DNA of 64,000 bases from positions 1-64,000 of the forward strand of contig NZ_AKIV01000039.1 of NCBI RefSeq assembly GCF_000282655.1, written 5' to 3'. Every line of letters starts with the position of its first letter. Position 1 is the first letter of the stretch. Shown here in pieces: positions 8,405-16,220 of this stretch. The position numbers and the translations under genes are program-made. The stretch is from Polaromonas sp. CF318. GTDB taxonomy: Bacteria > Pseudomonadota > Gammaproteobacteria > Burkholderiales > Burkholderiaceae_C. The notes under the pieces were generated by a model, which did not search any database, had not been told where the DNA came from, and saw only the letters and a program-made list of their open reading frames with translations.

Positions 8405-9145
8405 TTATTTTTTGGGTGTCTTCTGTTGCTTGGTGCGGCGCCAGCTCACGCTGAAGCGCTTGTGAGACTGGTCCATGTGTTCGTGCATGGCCGCGCGCGC
8501 GGCATCGGGGTCGTGGTTGCGCACCGCCTCAAAAATCGCCTGGTGCTCCGTGATGGCCGAGCGCCAGGAATCCACGGTTTCAAAATGGCCGCCCAGGCGT
8601 TCGAACAGCGGGCCGCGCCGTGAATCCCAGAAGCGCTGTATGGTTTCGATCAGCACCACGTTGCCGCAGGACTCGACGATGGCGCTGTGGAAAGCGCGGT
8701 CGCCATCGAGCGGCAGCACGCCGCGGTCGGCGTCGGCTTGCATGCTGGCGATGGCCTTGGCCATCGCCTCTATGTGTTTGCGCTTGGCCTGGGTGGCGGC
8801 CATGGCGGCGACTTCGCCCTCCACCACGCGGCGCGCGCGTATCAGTTCCAGCGGGCCCCACTCGTCGGGCGAAATCTGTGCGGCCCGGCCGTTGCCGGGG
8901 CTGGGCGCGCCGCTACGGTCCAGCACATAAACGCCGGAGCCCGTGCGCACCTCGACCCAGCCCTCGACTTCCATCGCGATCAGCGCCTCGCGCACCGAGG
9001 GCCGGCTCACGCCCAGCTGCCGCGCCAGGTCGCGCTCGGCCGGCAGGCGCGCGCCCACGGCCCATTCGCCGGCGGAGATCAGCGTGCGCAGCTGCTCGGC
9101 GATCTGGCGGTACAGGCGTTGCGGCTCGACGGTCTGCAGGGGCAT
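8405..9145 (-). CDS. GntR family (FadR/FCD) transcriptional regulator
   Basis: About 246 residues. The N-terminal winged helix (about 5-75) holds the GntR pattern LYRQIAEQLRTLISAGEW...LPAERDLARQLGVSRPSVREAL. It is followed by an all-helical FCD domain with the metal/ligand His pattern (FHSAIVESCGN and the C-terminal AAMHEHMDQSHKRF). FCD regulators usually repress a catabolic operon and are released by a pathway sugar acid. A site fitting the FadR-group consensus TNGTNNNACNA lies at 9214-9224 in the divergent intergenic region. The likely target is therefore the SDR/SDR/FAH unit on the other strand, and perhaps its own gene. Confidence 0.9.
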   Translation of the reverse strand: MPLQTVEPQRLYRQIAEQLRTLISAGEWAVGARLPAERDLARQLGVSRPSVREALIAMEVEGWVEVRTGSGVYVLDRSGAPSPGNGRAAQISPDEWGPLELIRARRVVEGEVAAMAATQAKRKHIEAMAKAIASMQADADRGVLPLDGDRAFHSAIVESCGNVVLIETIQRFWDSRRGPLFERLGGHFETVDSWRSAITEHQAIFEAVRNHDPDAARAAMHEHMDQSHKRFSVSWRRTKQQKTPKK

Positions 9146-9204
9146 GGAAGGCGATGCGGAAGGGGTAAAAAAGAAAGAGCGGGCGGCTTAAGGGTTAGCC
9201 AGAA

Positions 9205-9233
9205 TTGGACAAGTGGTCAGACCAATTGATAAT
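9205..9233 (+). promoter_or_regulatory. Sigma-70 promoter with GntR operator in the spacer
   Basis: TTGGAC (9205-9210) and GATAAT (9228-9233) are separated by exactly 17 bp, close to the sigma-70 consensus. The spacer contains the palindrome TGGTCAGACCA (9214-9224), which fits the FadR-subfamily operator TNGTNNNACNA exactly. A repressor bound there would block RNA polymerase. The promoter points at the SDR gene starting at 9283. The nearby GntR gene is the obvious candidate regulator; that link is inference. Confidence 0.75.
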
Positions 9234-9282
9234 CCCATGAAACCCCCGGGCCAACATCCGGCAAAACCCTGTAGGAGCATTG

Positions 9283-10017
9283 ATGAGACTTGAAGGAAAG
9301 AAAGCCCTGGTCACCGCGGCCGGCCAGGGCATTGGGCGCGCCAGCGCGCTGGCGCTGGCGGCCGAAGGCGCGCAGGTCTGGGCCACCGACCTGAACCCCA
9401 AGCTGCTGGAAAGCTACCAGGGCGTGGCCAACATCACCGCGCTGCCGCTGAATGTGCTCGACAAAGCCGCCATCCACAAGCTGGTGGGCGGCCTGCCGGC
9501 GCTGGACGTGCTGTTCAACTGCGCGGGCTTTGTGCACGGCGGCAACGCGCTGCAGGCCACCGACGAAGAGCTCGAGTTCGCCTTTCACCTCAATGTGCGC
9601 GCGCAGTTCTGGATGATCCAGGCCGTGCTGCCGAAAATGCAGGCCCAAAAACGCGGCAGCATCATCAACATGGCCAGCGTCTGCGGCAGCATCAAGGGCC
9701 TGCCCAACCGTTTTATCTACGGCACGACCAAGGCCGCGGTGATTGGCCTCACCAAAAGCGTGGCGGCCGACTTTGTGGCCGACGGCGTGCGCTGCAACGC
9801 GATCTGCCCCGGCACCGTCGACACGCCCTCGCTGCAGGACCGCATCAACGCCAACGCCGACCCGGTGGAAGCGCGCAAGGCTTTTATCGCGCGCCAGCCG
9901 TTGGGACGCCTAGCCCAGGCGCATGAAATCGCCCCGCTGGTGCTCTTCCTGGCCAGCGACGAATCCGCCTTTGTGACCGGCCAGGCCTACAACATCGACG
10001 GCGGCATCACCATATGA
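9283..10017 (+). CDS. SDR oxidoreductase, DHRS6 / 2-keto-3-deoxy-L-fuconate dehydrogenase-like
   Basis: About 244 residues. It closely resembles the DHRS6-like SDR group used in non-phosphorylative sugar-acid pathways. Visible motifs are KALVTAAGQGIGRA (with TAA in place of TG), LDVLFNCAGFVHGG, LNVRAQFWMIQAVLPKM, YGTTKAAVIGLTKSVAADF, CPGTVDTPSLQDRI and SDESAFVTGQAYNIDGG. The ATG at 9283 is chosen over the TTG at 9280 because AGGAG (9273-9277) sits 5 nt before it. It is the first gene of a unit with a second SDR (4-bp overlap) and an FAH hydrolase. A role oxidising a 2-keto-3-deoxy sugar acid to the 2,4-diketo acid that the FAH enzyme then cleaves is plausible. Confidence 0.8.
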   Translation: MRLEGKKALVTAAGQGIGRASALALAAEGAQVWATDLNPKLLESYQGVANITALPLNVLDKAAIHKLVGGLPALDVLFNCAGFVHGGNALQATDEELEFAFHLNVRAQFWMIQAVLPKMQAQKRGSIINMASVCGSIKGLPNRFIYGTTKAAVIGLTKSVAADFVADGVRCNAICPGTVDTPSLQDRINANADPVEARKAFIARQPLGRLAQAHEIAPLVLFLASDESAFVTGQAYNIDGGITI

Positions 10018-10760
10018 ACCAGCTCGACCTGAAAGGTCGGCACGCGGTGATCACGGGCGGCGCGGTCGGCCTGGGCTTTGCGGTTGCCAAGCGCATGCTG
10101 GCTTCGGGCGGCACCGTCACCTTGTGGGATATCAAGCCCGAGGCGCTGGAGAAAGCGAAATCCGGCCTGGGCGTCGGCGTGCACACCGTGGCGGTTGACG
10201 TCGGCAGCCATGCCAGCGTGGTGGAGGCGGTCAAACAGACGCTTGCCCACAACCCGGTGATAGACGCGCTGGTCAATTCGGCCGGCATCACCGGCCCCAA
10301 CGTCAAGCTCTGGGACTACCCGCCCGAGCAATGGATGCAGGTGCAGCAGGTCAACCTCAACGGCCTGTTCTTCTGCTGCCGCGAAGTCGTGCCGCACATG
10401 CGCGCGCGCAACTACGGGCGCATCGTCAACATCGCCTCGGTGGCCGGCAAGGAGGGCAACCCGAACGCCAGCGCCTACAGCGCCAGCAAGGCGGCGGTGA
10501 TCGCGCTGACCAAGTCGCTGGGCAAGGAGCTTGCCGATACCGGCGTGCGCGTCAACTGCGTCACGCCGGCCGCGGTGAAAACCCCGATTTTTGAGCAGAT
10601 GACACCCGAGTTCATCCAGTTCATGCTTTCAAAAATCCCCATGGGCCGCTTCGGCACGCCCGATGAGGTGGCTGCCATGGTCAGCTGGCTGTGCACCGAA
10701 GATTGTTCTTTCTCGACCGGCGCCGTGTTTGATCTTTCCGGCGGCCGCTCCACCTATTGA
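10014..10760 (+). CDS. SDR family oxidoreductase (second of the pair)
   Basis: About 248 residues with TGGAVGLGFAVA, NSAGITG, NIASVAG and YSASKAAVIALTKSLGKEL (catalytic Tyr-x3-Lys), and a C-terminal FSTGAVFDLSGG. Its ATG overlaps the previous stop in an ATGA, so the two SDRs are translationally coupled. In comparable clusters one SDR oxidises the free sugar and the other the keto-deoxy acid; which does what here cannot be told. The gap to the FAH gene (10761-10934) holds structured repeat A2. Confidence 0.85.
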   Translation: MNQLDLKGRHAVITGGAVGLGFAVAKRMLASGGTVTLWDIKPEALEKAKSGLGVGVHTVAVDVGSHASVVEAVKQTLAHNPVIDALVNSAGITGPNVKLWDYPPEQWMQVQQVNLNGLFFCCREVVPHMRARNYGRIVNIASVAGKEGNPNASAYSASKAAVIALTKSLGKELADTGVRVNCVTPAAVKTPIFEQMTPEFIQFMLSKIPMGRFGTPDEVAAMVSWLCTEDCSFSTGAVFDLSGGRSTY

Positions 10761-10772
10761 TGTAATGTCCAT

Positions 10773-10889
10773 AAATCCGATGATTGGGCGCATGGCGGCG
10801 TTGCGCGGTGCTCGGAATCCTCATGCACACGAGTGCATTCCGGTTCCTGCGCTCCGGGCGCCTTGCCCTGCATCCCAAGCATCGAATTT
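10773..10889. repeat. Structured inverted-repeat element, family A copy 2 (SDR-FAH gap)
   Basis: The outer arms AAATCCGATGATTGGG (10773-10788) and CCCAAGCATCGAATTT (10874-10889) pair at 14 of 16 positions. The inner hairpin ATGCAC-acga-GTGCAT (10823-10838) is flanked by CGGAAT/ATTCCG. The complementary strand carries AGGAACCGGAA, TGAGGATTCCG and CCGCGCAACG, words also seen in copy 1 and partly in copy 3. It lies between two co-directional genes that probably share a transcript. Confidence 0.75.
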
Positions 10890-10934
10890 CTGAACACCAC
10901 ATCGCCTCATTTGTTATCTCAAGAAAGGAAAACC

Positions 10935-11789
10935 ATGAAACTCGTTCGTTATGGCAACCCCGGCAAGGAAAAACCCGGCCTCATCGATGCCAATGGCAAG
11001 CTGCGCGACCTCAGCAGCGTCATCAAGGACATAGGCCCCGACCAGCTCGGCGACGCCGCGCTGGCCAAGCTGGCCAAGCTCAAGACCGACAAGCTGCCGC
11101 TGGTCAAGGGCTCGCCGCGCTACGGCAGCCCCATCACCGGCACGCGCAAATTCATCGCCATAGGCCTGAACTACGCCGACCATGCCGCCGAGTCCGGCTT
11201 GCCGATTCCGGCCGAACCCGTCGTCTTCATGAAGGCCACCAGTTGCATCCAGGGCCCCAACGACCCCATCATGCTGCCCAAGAACTCGGTCAAGACCGAC
11301 TGGGAAGTCGAGCTCGGCGTGATCATCGGCAAGCAGGCCCGCTATGTTTCGCAAAAATCGGCGCTGGACCACGTGGCCGGCTACTGCACCATCAACGACG
11401 TCAGCGAACGCGAATTCCAGATCGAGCGCGGCGGCACCTGGGACAAGGGCAAGGGCTGCGACACCTTCGGCCCCCTGGGCCCCTGGCTGGTCACGCGCGA
11501 CGAAGTACCGAACCCGCAAAAACTGTCGATGTGGCTGGAAGTCAACGGCAAGCGCGTGCAAAACGGCTCTACCCGCACCATGATCTTCAGCGTCGCCAAA
11601 ATCATCAGCTATGTGAGCCAGTTCATGACTCTGGAGCCCGGCGACGTCATCACCACCGGCACGCCGCCCGGCGTAGGCCTGGGCATGAAGCCGCCGGTCT
11701 TCCTGAAAAAGGGCGACACGATGTCGCTGGGGATTGAGGGGCTGGGTGAGCAGCACCAGACGGTGGTGCCGTTCAAGCTGGTGAAATAA
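10935..11789 (+). CDS. Fumarylacetoacetate hydrolase family protein (2,4-diketo-3-deoxy-sugar-acid hydrolase-like)
   Basis: About 284 residues. FAH-fold enzymes cleave C-C bonds of diketo acids using a metal held by acidic residues. Conserved segments are KFIAIGLNYADHAAESG, EPVVFMKATSCIQGPNDPI, DWEVELGVIIGKQA (Glu ligands), YCTINDVSEREFQ, DTFGPLGPWL and EPGDVITTGTPPGVGLGMKPP. The ATG at 10935 follows AAGAAAGGAAAACC. Upstream in-frame ATGs fall in repeat A2 and were not used. Together with the DHRS6-like SDR it matches the end of non-phosphorylative L-fucose, L-rhamnose or pentose routes, where the 2,4-diketo acid is split to pyruvate plus a hydroxy acid. The exact sugar is unknown. Confidence 0.85.
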   Translation: MKLVRYGNPGKEKPGLIDANGKLRDLSSVIKDIGPDQLGDAALAKLAKLKTDKLPLVKGSPRYGSPITGTRKFIAIGLNYADHAAESGLPIPAEPVVFMKATSCIQGPNDPIMLPKNSVKTDWEVELGVIIGKQARYVSQKSALDHVAGYCTINDVSEREFQIERGGTWDKGKGCDTFGPLGPWLVTRDEVPNPQKLSMWLEVNGKRVQNGSTRTMIFSVAKIISYVSQFMTLEPGDVITTGTPPGVGLGMKPPVFLKKGDTMSLGIEGLGEQHQTVVPFKLVK

Positions 11790-11904
11790 GGCCTCCTGGG
11801 CTTTTGCCAGAAAACTGCGGCTGACCTTTAAATGTATGAGATGCGGCCACTTAGCCCAGGTTCACCGAAAAGGACGGAGCCTGCGCATGTGCGGACAAAT
11901 TCAT

Positions 11905-12040
11905 ATCCGCAGATGACGCAGATTTACGCAGATAAAGACAAAAGCGATGCAAGTCGTATGGCCGCCCATGGAGACAGTGTGAAGTCTTAAACACAGAACT
12001 CTTTGTCTTCAATCTGTGTAAATCTGCGTCATCTGCGGAT
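11905..12040. repeat. CGCAGAT-word inverted repeat, copy 1
   Basis: The 500-bp gene-free stretch 11790-12290 holds this element. Arms of 29 bp at 11905-11933 and 12012-12040 are reverse complements with one mismatch, and similarity extends outward a few bases on each side. Each arm is built of the repeated word CGCAGAT (ATCCGCAGATGACGCAGATT and so on). A further partial unit, TTCGCAGATGAC, lies at 12051-12062. A related hairpin occurs at 34642-34765. The rest of the interval (12063-12255) shows no gene I can support. Confidence 0.85.
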
Positions 12041-12259
12041 AAATTCTTATTTCGCAGATGACACGGGGGCGCCAATTAAAAGGCCCTTCGTGGCGTTGCA
12101 AAGTCTTACGGAACTCACCCAGCCTGCGTTTTGCGCCTCACTCATGGCATTTTTGCCTCGCAACGTATCCCGTACAAGGGTTAACCCGTGTCAGTCCTAG
12201 GCCGAATGCCCTAGAAATTTCTGTGGCCTTTGCGTGGTCATCAAAGTGTTGCAAAATAG

Positions 12260-12273
12260 AACGACCGTTCGTT
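12260..12273. promoter_or_regulatory. Probable TetR operator
   Basis: AACGACCGTTCGTT is a near-palindrome (arms AACGA/TCGTT) 17 bp upstream of the TetR gene start. It resembles the AACGAACGNNCGTT-type sites of fatty-acid TetR regulators. It is likely an autoregulatory site; whether it also controls the downstream beta-oxidation genes is inference. Confidence 0.55.
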
Positions 12274-12290
12274 TTATTTTGTAGCGCCCC

Positions 12291-13028
12291 ATGCCTGTCA
12301 CAGAACTCCCCGCCAAAGCCTCCCGCGCCCCCGTTGCGGGCAGCGCCGTGGCCAAAAGCCAGCAAAAAGGCCAGCAGACCAAGGCGGCCATTGTGGACGC
12401 GGCCCTCGGCCTGGCCACGCAAATCGGCCTGGAGGGCCTGAGCATAGGCGCGCTGGCCGAGGTCATGCGCATGAGCAAGTCCGGCGTGTTCGCCCATTTC
12501 GGCTCGCGCGAGGAACTGCAGATCTCGGTGATCCGCGAATACCACGTGCGTTTCGAGGAAGAAGTCTTCTTCCCGGCCCTGCAGCAACCGCGCGGCCTGC
12601 CGCGCCTGGCGGCGCTGTTCCACAACTGGATGAAGCGCACCTCGCTGGAGATCGATTCGGGCTGCCTTTACATCAGCGGCGCCGTTGAGTTTGACGACAG
12701 GCCCGGCCCGGTGCGTGATGCGCTCGCGGGCTCGGTGCGCACCTGGCTGGCGGCCATGTACCGCGCGGTGGTGCAGGCCAAGGAGGCCGGCCATCTGCGC
12801 CCTGATGCCGATGAACACCAGATGGCGTTTGAGATCCACGGCCTGATCCTGGCTTTGCATTACGAGGCCCGTTTCCTGAAGACGCCGGGCTCCATGGACC
12901 GCGCCAACACCGGCTTCGCCAACATCCTGGCGCGCTACGGCGCCGAGGCAGCCCCTTCCAGTTCCTCAACCTCTTTCGCTTTGCCCAAGAAAGCTTCGGG
13001 CAAAGCCTCCTCTTCCAAACCGGTTTAA
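12291..13028 (+). CDS. TetR/AcrR family transcriptional regulator
   Basis: About 245 residues. A flexible, Ala/Lys-rich N-terminal 25 residues precedes the HTH (TKAAIVDAALGLATQIGLEGLSIGALAEVMRMSKSGVFAHFGSREEL). A TetR C-terminal ligand-binding domain follows (FHNWMKRTSLEIDSGCLYISGAVEFDDRPGPVRD), and then a low-complexity Ser/Lys tail. It lies immediately upstream of, and co-directional with, the acyl-CoA dehydrogenase gene (20 bp gap). It therefore probably senses an acyl-CoA and controls the block 13049-20364. A palindromic operator candidate lies just upstream. Confidence 0.88.
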   Translation: MPVTELPAKASRAPVAGSAVAKSQQKGQQTKAAIVDAALGLATQIGLEGLSIGALAEVMRMSKSGVFAHFGSREELQISVIREYHVRFEEEVFFPALQQPRGLPRLAALFHNWMKRTSLEIDSGCLYISGAVEFDDRPGPVRDALAGSVRTWLAAMYRAVVQAKEAGHLRPDADEHQMAFEIHGLILALHYEARFLKTPGSMDRANTGFANILARYGAEAAPSSSSTSFALPKKASGKASSSKPV

Positions 13029-13048
13029 CGCTAAAGGACCTACCGACC

Positions 13049-14845
13049 ATGCCCCAGTACAGCCCCCCCTTGCGCGATATGCAATTCGTCATGCACGAAG
13101 TGCTCAAGGTCACCGATGAATTCAAGGCCATCCCCAAGCATGCGGAGGTCGATGCGGACACCATCAACGCGGTGCTCGAGGAAGCCGGCAAGTTCGCCGC
13201 CGAAGTGACTTTCCCGCTGAACATCAGCGGCGACGAAGAGGGCTGCAAGCTCGACAAGACCACGCACGAAGTCACGCCGCCCAAGGGTTTCAAGGAAGCC
13301 TACGCCAAATACGTTGAAGGCGGCTGGGCCGCGCTGAGCTGCGACCCGGAATATGGCGGCCAGGGCCTGCCTTTTGTGGTGAACCAGTGCCTGTACGAGA
13401 TGCTGAACTCGGCCAACCAGGCCTGGACCATGTACCCGGGCCTGTCGCACGGTGCTTACGAAGCCCTGCACGCCCACGGCACCGAGGAGCAGAAAAAACT
13501 TTACCTGCCCAAGCTGACCAGCGGTGAATGGACCGGCACCATGTGCCTGACCGAGCCGCACTGCGGCACCGACCTGGGCCTGCTGCGCACCAAGGCCGAG
13601 CCGCAGCCCGACGGCACTTACCGCCTGACCGGCAACAAGATATTCATCAGCGCCGGTGAACACGACATGGCCGCCAACATCGTGCACCTGGTGCTGGCCC
13701 GCCTGCCGGACGCGCCCCAGGGCAGCAAGGGCATCAGCCTGTTCGCCGTGCCCAAGTTCAACGTCGGCAAGGACGGCACCATCGGTTCGCGCAACGACAT
13801 CTACTGCGGCGGCCTGGAGCACAAGATGGGCATACACGGCAACGCCACCGCGCAGATGGTGCTGGAAGGCGCCGTCGGCACCATGGTGGGTGCGCCCAAC
13901 AAGGGCCTGGCCGCGATGTTCGTGATGATGAACGCCGCCCGCCTGGGCGTGGGCAACCAGTCGCTGGGCCTGACCGAAGTGGCTTACCAGAACGCGCTGG
14001 CCTACGCCAAGGACCGCATCCAGATGCGCTCCCTGTCCGGCGTCAAGGCCAAGGACAAGCCGGCCGATCCCATCATCGTGCACCCCGACGTGCGCAAGAT
14101 GCTGCTGACCGCCAAGGCCTACGCCGAAGGCGGCCGGGCGCTGGCGATCTACTGCACGCTGCTGCTCGACAAGGAACTGAACCACCCCGACGAAAAGGTG
14201 CGCAAGGACTCCGGCGAAATCGTCGCGCTGCTGACACCTATCGTTAAGGCCTTCCTGACCGACAACGGCCACATCGCCACCAATGCCTGCATGCAGGTCT
14301 TCGGCGGCCACGGCTTCATCAAGGAATGGGGCATGGAGCAGTTCGTGCGCGACAACCGCATCAACATGATTTACGAAGGCACCAACACCATCCAGTCGCT
14401 GGACCTGCTGGGCCGCAAGATCCTGGGCAACAACGGCGCCACGCTGAAGAAATTCGGCAAGGTGATCGCCGCGCTGATCGCCGAGGAAGGCGTCAACGAG
14501 AAGATGGCCGAGTTCATCAACCCGCTGGCCTACCTGGCCGACCAGATGACCAAGTTCACGACTGAGCTGGGCTTCAAGGGTTTCCAGAATCCCGACGAAG
14601 TGGGCGCTGCCGCCGTCGACTACCTGCGCGTGGCCGGTCACCTGGTGTTCGGTTATTTCTGGGCCTTGATGGCGCAGACCGCTTTGCGCGAAATCGCCGC
14701 CGGCAACACCGACAAGTTCTACGTCGCCAAGCTGCAGACCGCGCGGTTTTATTTCGCCAAGCTGTTCCCCGAAACCGCGACGCTGATGCGCACGGCGCGC
14801 GCCGGCAGCAAGTCGCTGATGGAAACCGACGAAGCGCTGGCTTGA
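13049..14845 (+). CDS. Acyl-CoA dehydrogenase (large form with extra C-terminal domain)
   Basis: About 598 residues, the length of the DmdC/AidB-like large acyl-CoA dehydrogenases used in beta-oxidation in Burkholderiales. These are FAD enzymes making the 2-enoyl-CoA. Visible are the N-terminal segment typical of this group (MPQYSPPLRDMQFVMHEV), GMCLTEPHCGTDLG, KIFISAGEHD, and MIYEGTNTIQSLDLLGRKI with the catalytic-base Glu. A C-terminal extension of about 120 residues (ALIAEEGVNEKM to the end) follows. It is the first enzyme gene of the block and is followed by DUF2147, hydrolase, FadB-like, DUF4442 and thiolase genes, giving a complete beta-oxidation cycle. Confidence 0.92.
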   Translation: MPQYSPPLRDMQFVMHEVLKVTDEFKAIPKHAEVDADTINAVLEEAGKFAAEVTFPLNISGDEEGCKLDKTTHEVTPPKGFKEAYAKYVEGGWAALSCDPEYGGQGLPFVVNQCLYEMLNSANQAWTMYPGLSHGAYEALHAHGTEEQKKLYLPKLTSGEWTGTMCLTEPHCGTDLGLLRTKAEPQPDGTYRLTGNKIFISAGEHDMAANIVHLVLARLPDAPQGSKGISLFAVPKFNVGKDGTIGSRNDIYCGGLEHKMGIHGNATAQMVLEGAVGTMVGAPNKGLAAMFVMMNAARLGVGNQSLGLTEVAYQNALAYAKDRIQMRSLSGVKAKDKPADPIIVHPDVRKMLLTAKAYAEGGRALAIYCTLLLDKELNHPDEKVRKDSGEIVALLTPIVKAFLTDNGHIATNACMQVFGGHGFIKEWGMEQFVRDNRINMIYEGTNTIQSLDLLGRKILGNNGATLKKFGKVIAALIAEEGVNEKMAEFINPLAYLADQMTKFTTELGFKGFQNPDEVGAAAVDYLRVAGHLVFGYFWALMAQTALREIAAGNTDKFYVAKLQTARFYFAKLFPETATLMRTARAGSKSLMETDEALA

Positions 14846-14874
14846 TTCTCTTGAACAGATCGATGGGAGAGACC

Positions 14875-15309
14875 ATGAAAAGAAAGTTGTTGATGATCGT
14901 TCTGGGCCTGATGGCCATCCCGGCCTTGGCCCAGAACACGCCAGTGGGTCTGTGGCGCGGCTTCGACGAAAAAACCGGCGATCCCAAATTCGAGGTCCGT
15001 ATCACTGAAGCCGGCGGTGTGCTGAACGGCAAAGTCGAAAAGCGCATGTCCCCCGGCGTCAAGCCCGACGACGTCTGCACCGAATGCACCGATGACCGCA
15101 AGGACAAACCCCGGCTGGGCCTTGAAATCATTCGCGGCGCCAAGAAGTCGCCCGACGGCGACGTCTGGGAAGGCGGCAAGATCCTGGATCCGGACAGCGG
15201 AAAAAGCTATTCCCTCAAGATGACCCCGATTGAAGGCGGCAAGAAGATGGAAGTCCGCGGATCCATAGGCCCTTTCGGCCGCACCCAGACCTGGACCCGT
15301 TTGCAATGA
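14875..15309 (+). CDS. DUF2147 domain-containing secreted protein
   Basis: Small protein of about 144 residues with a signal peptide (KRKLLMIVLGLMAIPALAQ). The DUF2147 pattern follows: PVGLWRGFDEKTGDPKFEVRITEAGGVLNGKVEK, then LGLEIIRG, WEGGKILDPDSGKSYSLKM and a C-terminal GRTQTWTR. The ATG at 14875 is preferred over 14842 because GGGAGAG precedes it and it gives a proper signal peptide. Function unknown. Such proteins often sit beside fatty-acid genes and are thought to be beta-barrel envelope proteins. Confidence 0.85.
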   Translation: MKRKLLMIVLGLMAIPALAQNTPVGLWRGFDEKTGDPKFEVRITEAGGVLNGKVEKRMSPGVKPDDVCTECTDDRKDKPRLGLEIIRGAKKSPDGDVWEGGKILDPDSGKSYSLKMTPIEGGKKMEVRGSIGPFGRTQTWTRLQ

Positions 15310-15333
15310 GTGCCACAAAAGCGAGAGGCTGCC

Positions 15334-16218
15334 ATGGGTGAAGCAATTTCCCGTCTGCGTTCGCTGTCCTTTGGTGATGCTGCAAGCACCCGGCCGGCCG
15401 CGCGCCGCTGGTATGGGCATTACCTGCTCAAGAAGCCGTTTTTTGGCCGCTTCATGAAACCCTGGCGCTGGCCCGCCGACGTGCCGCAAGAAGGCTGGGA
15501 GCGGGTGCGCATCATCAGCCGCAGCACCAGCCGGCTCGAGGCCATCGTCGCGCGCACGCCGCTGCCTCCGCGCGGTGTGGTGGTCTGCGCCCATCCCATG
15601 GGTTTTGCCTGCAAAGGTTTCTGGCTGCGCCACGGCCATGCCCAGGCACTGCTCGATGCGGGTTTTCATGTGGTGGCGTTCGACTTCAACGGTTTCGGTG
15701 AAAGCCCGTCGACCAATTTCGATTACCCCGGTGACGTGATAGCGGTGGGCTCCTGGGCGCGTGGCGCTTTTGCCGGGCTGCCGGTGCATGCGCTGACGGC
15801 GTCTTTCGGCGCGATCAACACGCTGAGCGCGATCGACGAGGTGGAGTTCCCTTACGACAAAGTGGTGGCTGAAGCTTGCGCGCCTTCGCTGCCCGATTTC
15901 TGGAAAGCTTATCCTTTTGCCCATGCTGTGCTCAACATCAGCCGGCGCATTAACCCGCAAGGCGAGCTGCGCCTGCGGCCCACCCATCACCTTGCCAATA
16001 TGCGCGACGTGGATGTGTTGCTGATCCATAGCCGGGGCGACCGCTGGACGCCAGCGCATTTCGGCGACGCCCTGCAGCAGGCCGCTTCGAGGCCCGAGCG
16101 CATCCAGCGCGTGATCCTCGACAAGGCCGACCATACCCATGGCATGCGCGATGAACCGCAGCGCTACTGGAGCGCGGTGCTCGAATTTTTCAACCAGTCT
16201 TCCCCAACAAGGTCTTAA
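15334..16218 (+). CDS. Alpha/beta hydrolase fold protein
   Basis: About 294 residues. Alpha/beta-hydrolase features are GVVVCAHPMGFACKGFW (oxyanion region), VVAFDFNGFGESP, a nucleophile-elbow candidate LTASFGAIN, an acid region DVDVLLIHSRGD, and the C-terminal His in DKADHTHGM. The elbow reads T-A-S-F-G and lacks the first Gly of GxSxG. The start could also be GTG 15310; ATG 15334 is preferred because GAGAGG lies upstream. Placed within the beta-oxidation block, it may hydrolyse acyl esters or thioesters. The substrate is unknown. Confidence 0.75.
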   Translation: MGEAISRLRSLSFGDAASTRPAARRWYGHYLLKKPFFGRFMKPWRWPADVPQEGWERVRIISRSTSRLEAIVARTPLPPRGVVVCAHPMGFACKGFWLRHGHAQALLDAGFHVVAFDFNGFGESPSTNFDYPGDVIAVGSWARGAFAGLPVHALTASFGAINTLSAIDEVEFPYDKVVAEACAPSLPDFWKAYPFAHAVLNISRRINPQGELRLRPTHHLANMRDVDVLLIHSRGDRWTPAHFGDALQQAASRPERIQRVILDKADHTHGMRDEPQRYWSAVLEFFNQSSPTRS

Positions 16219-16220
16219 CC

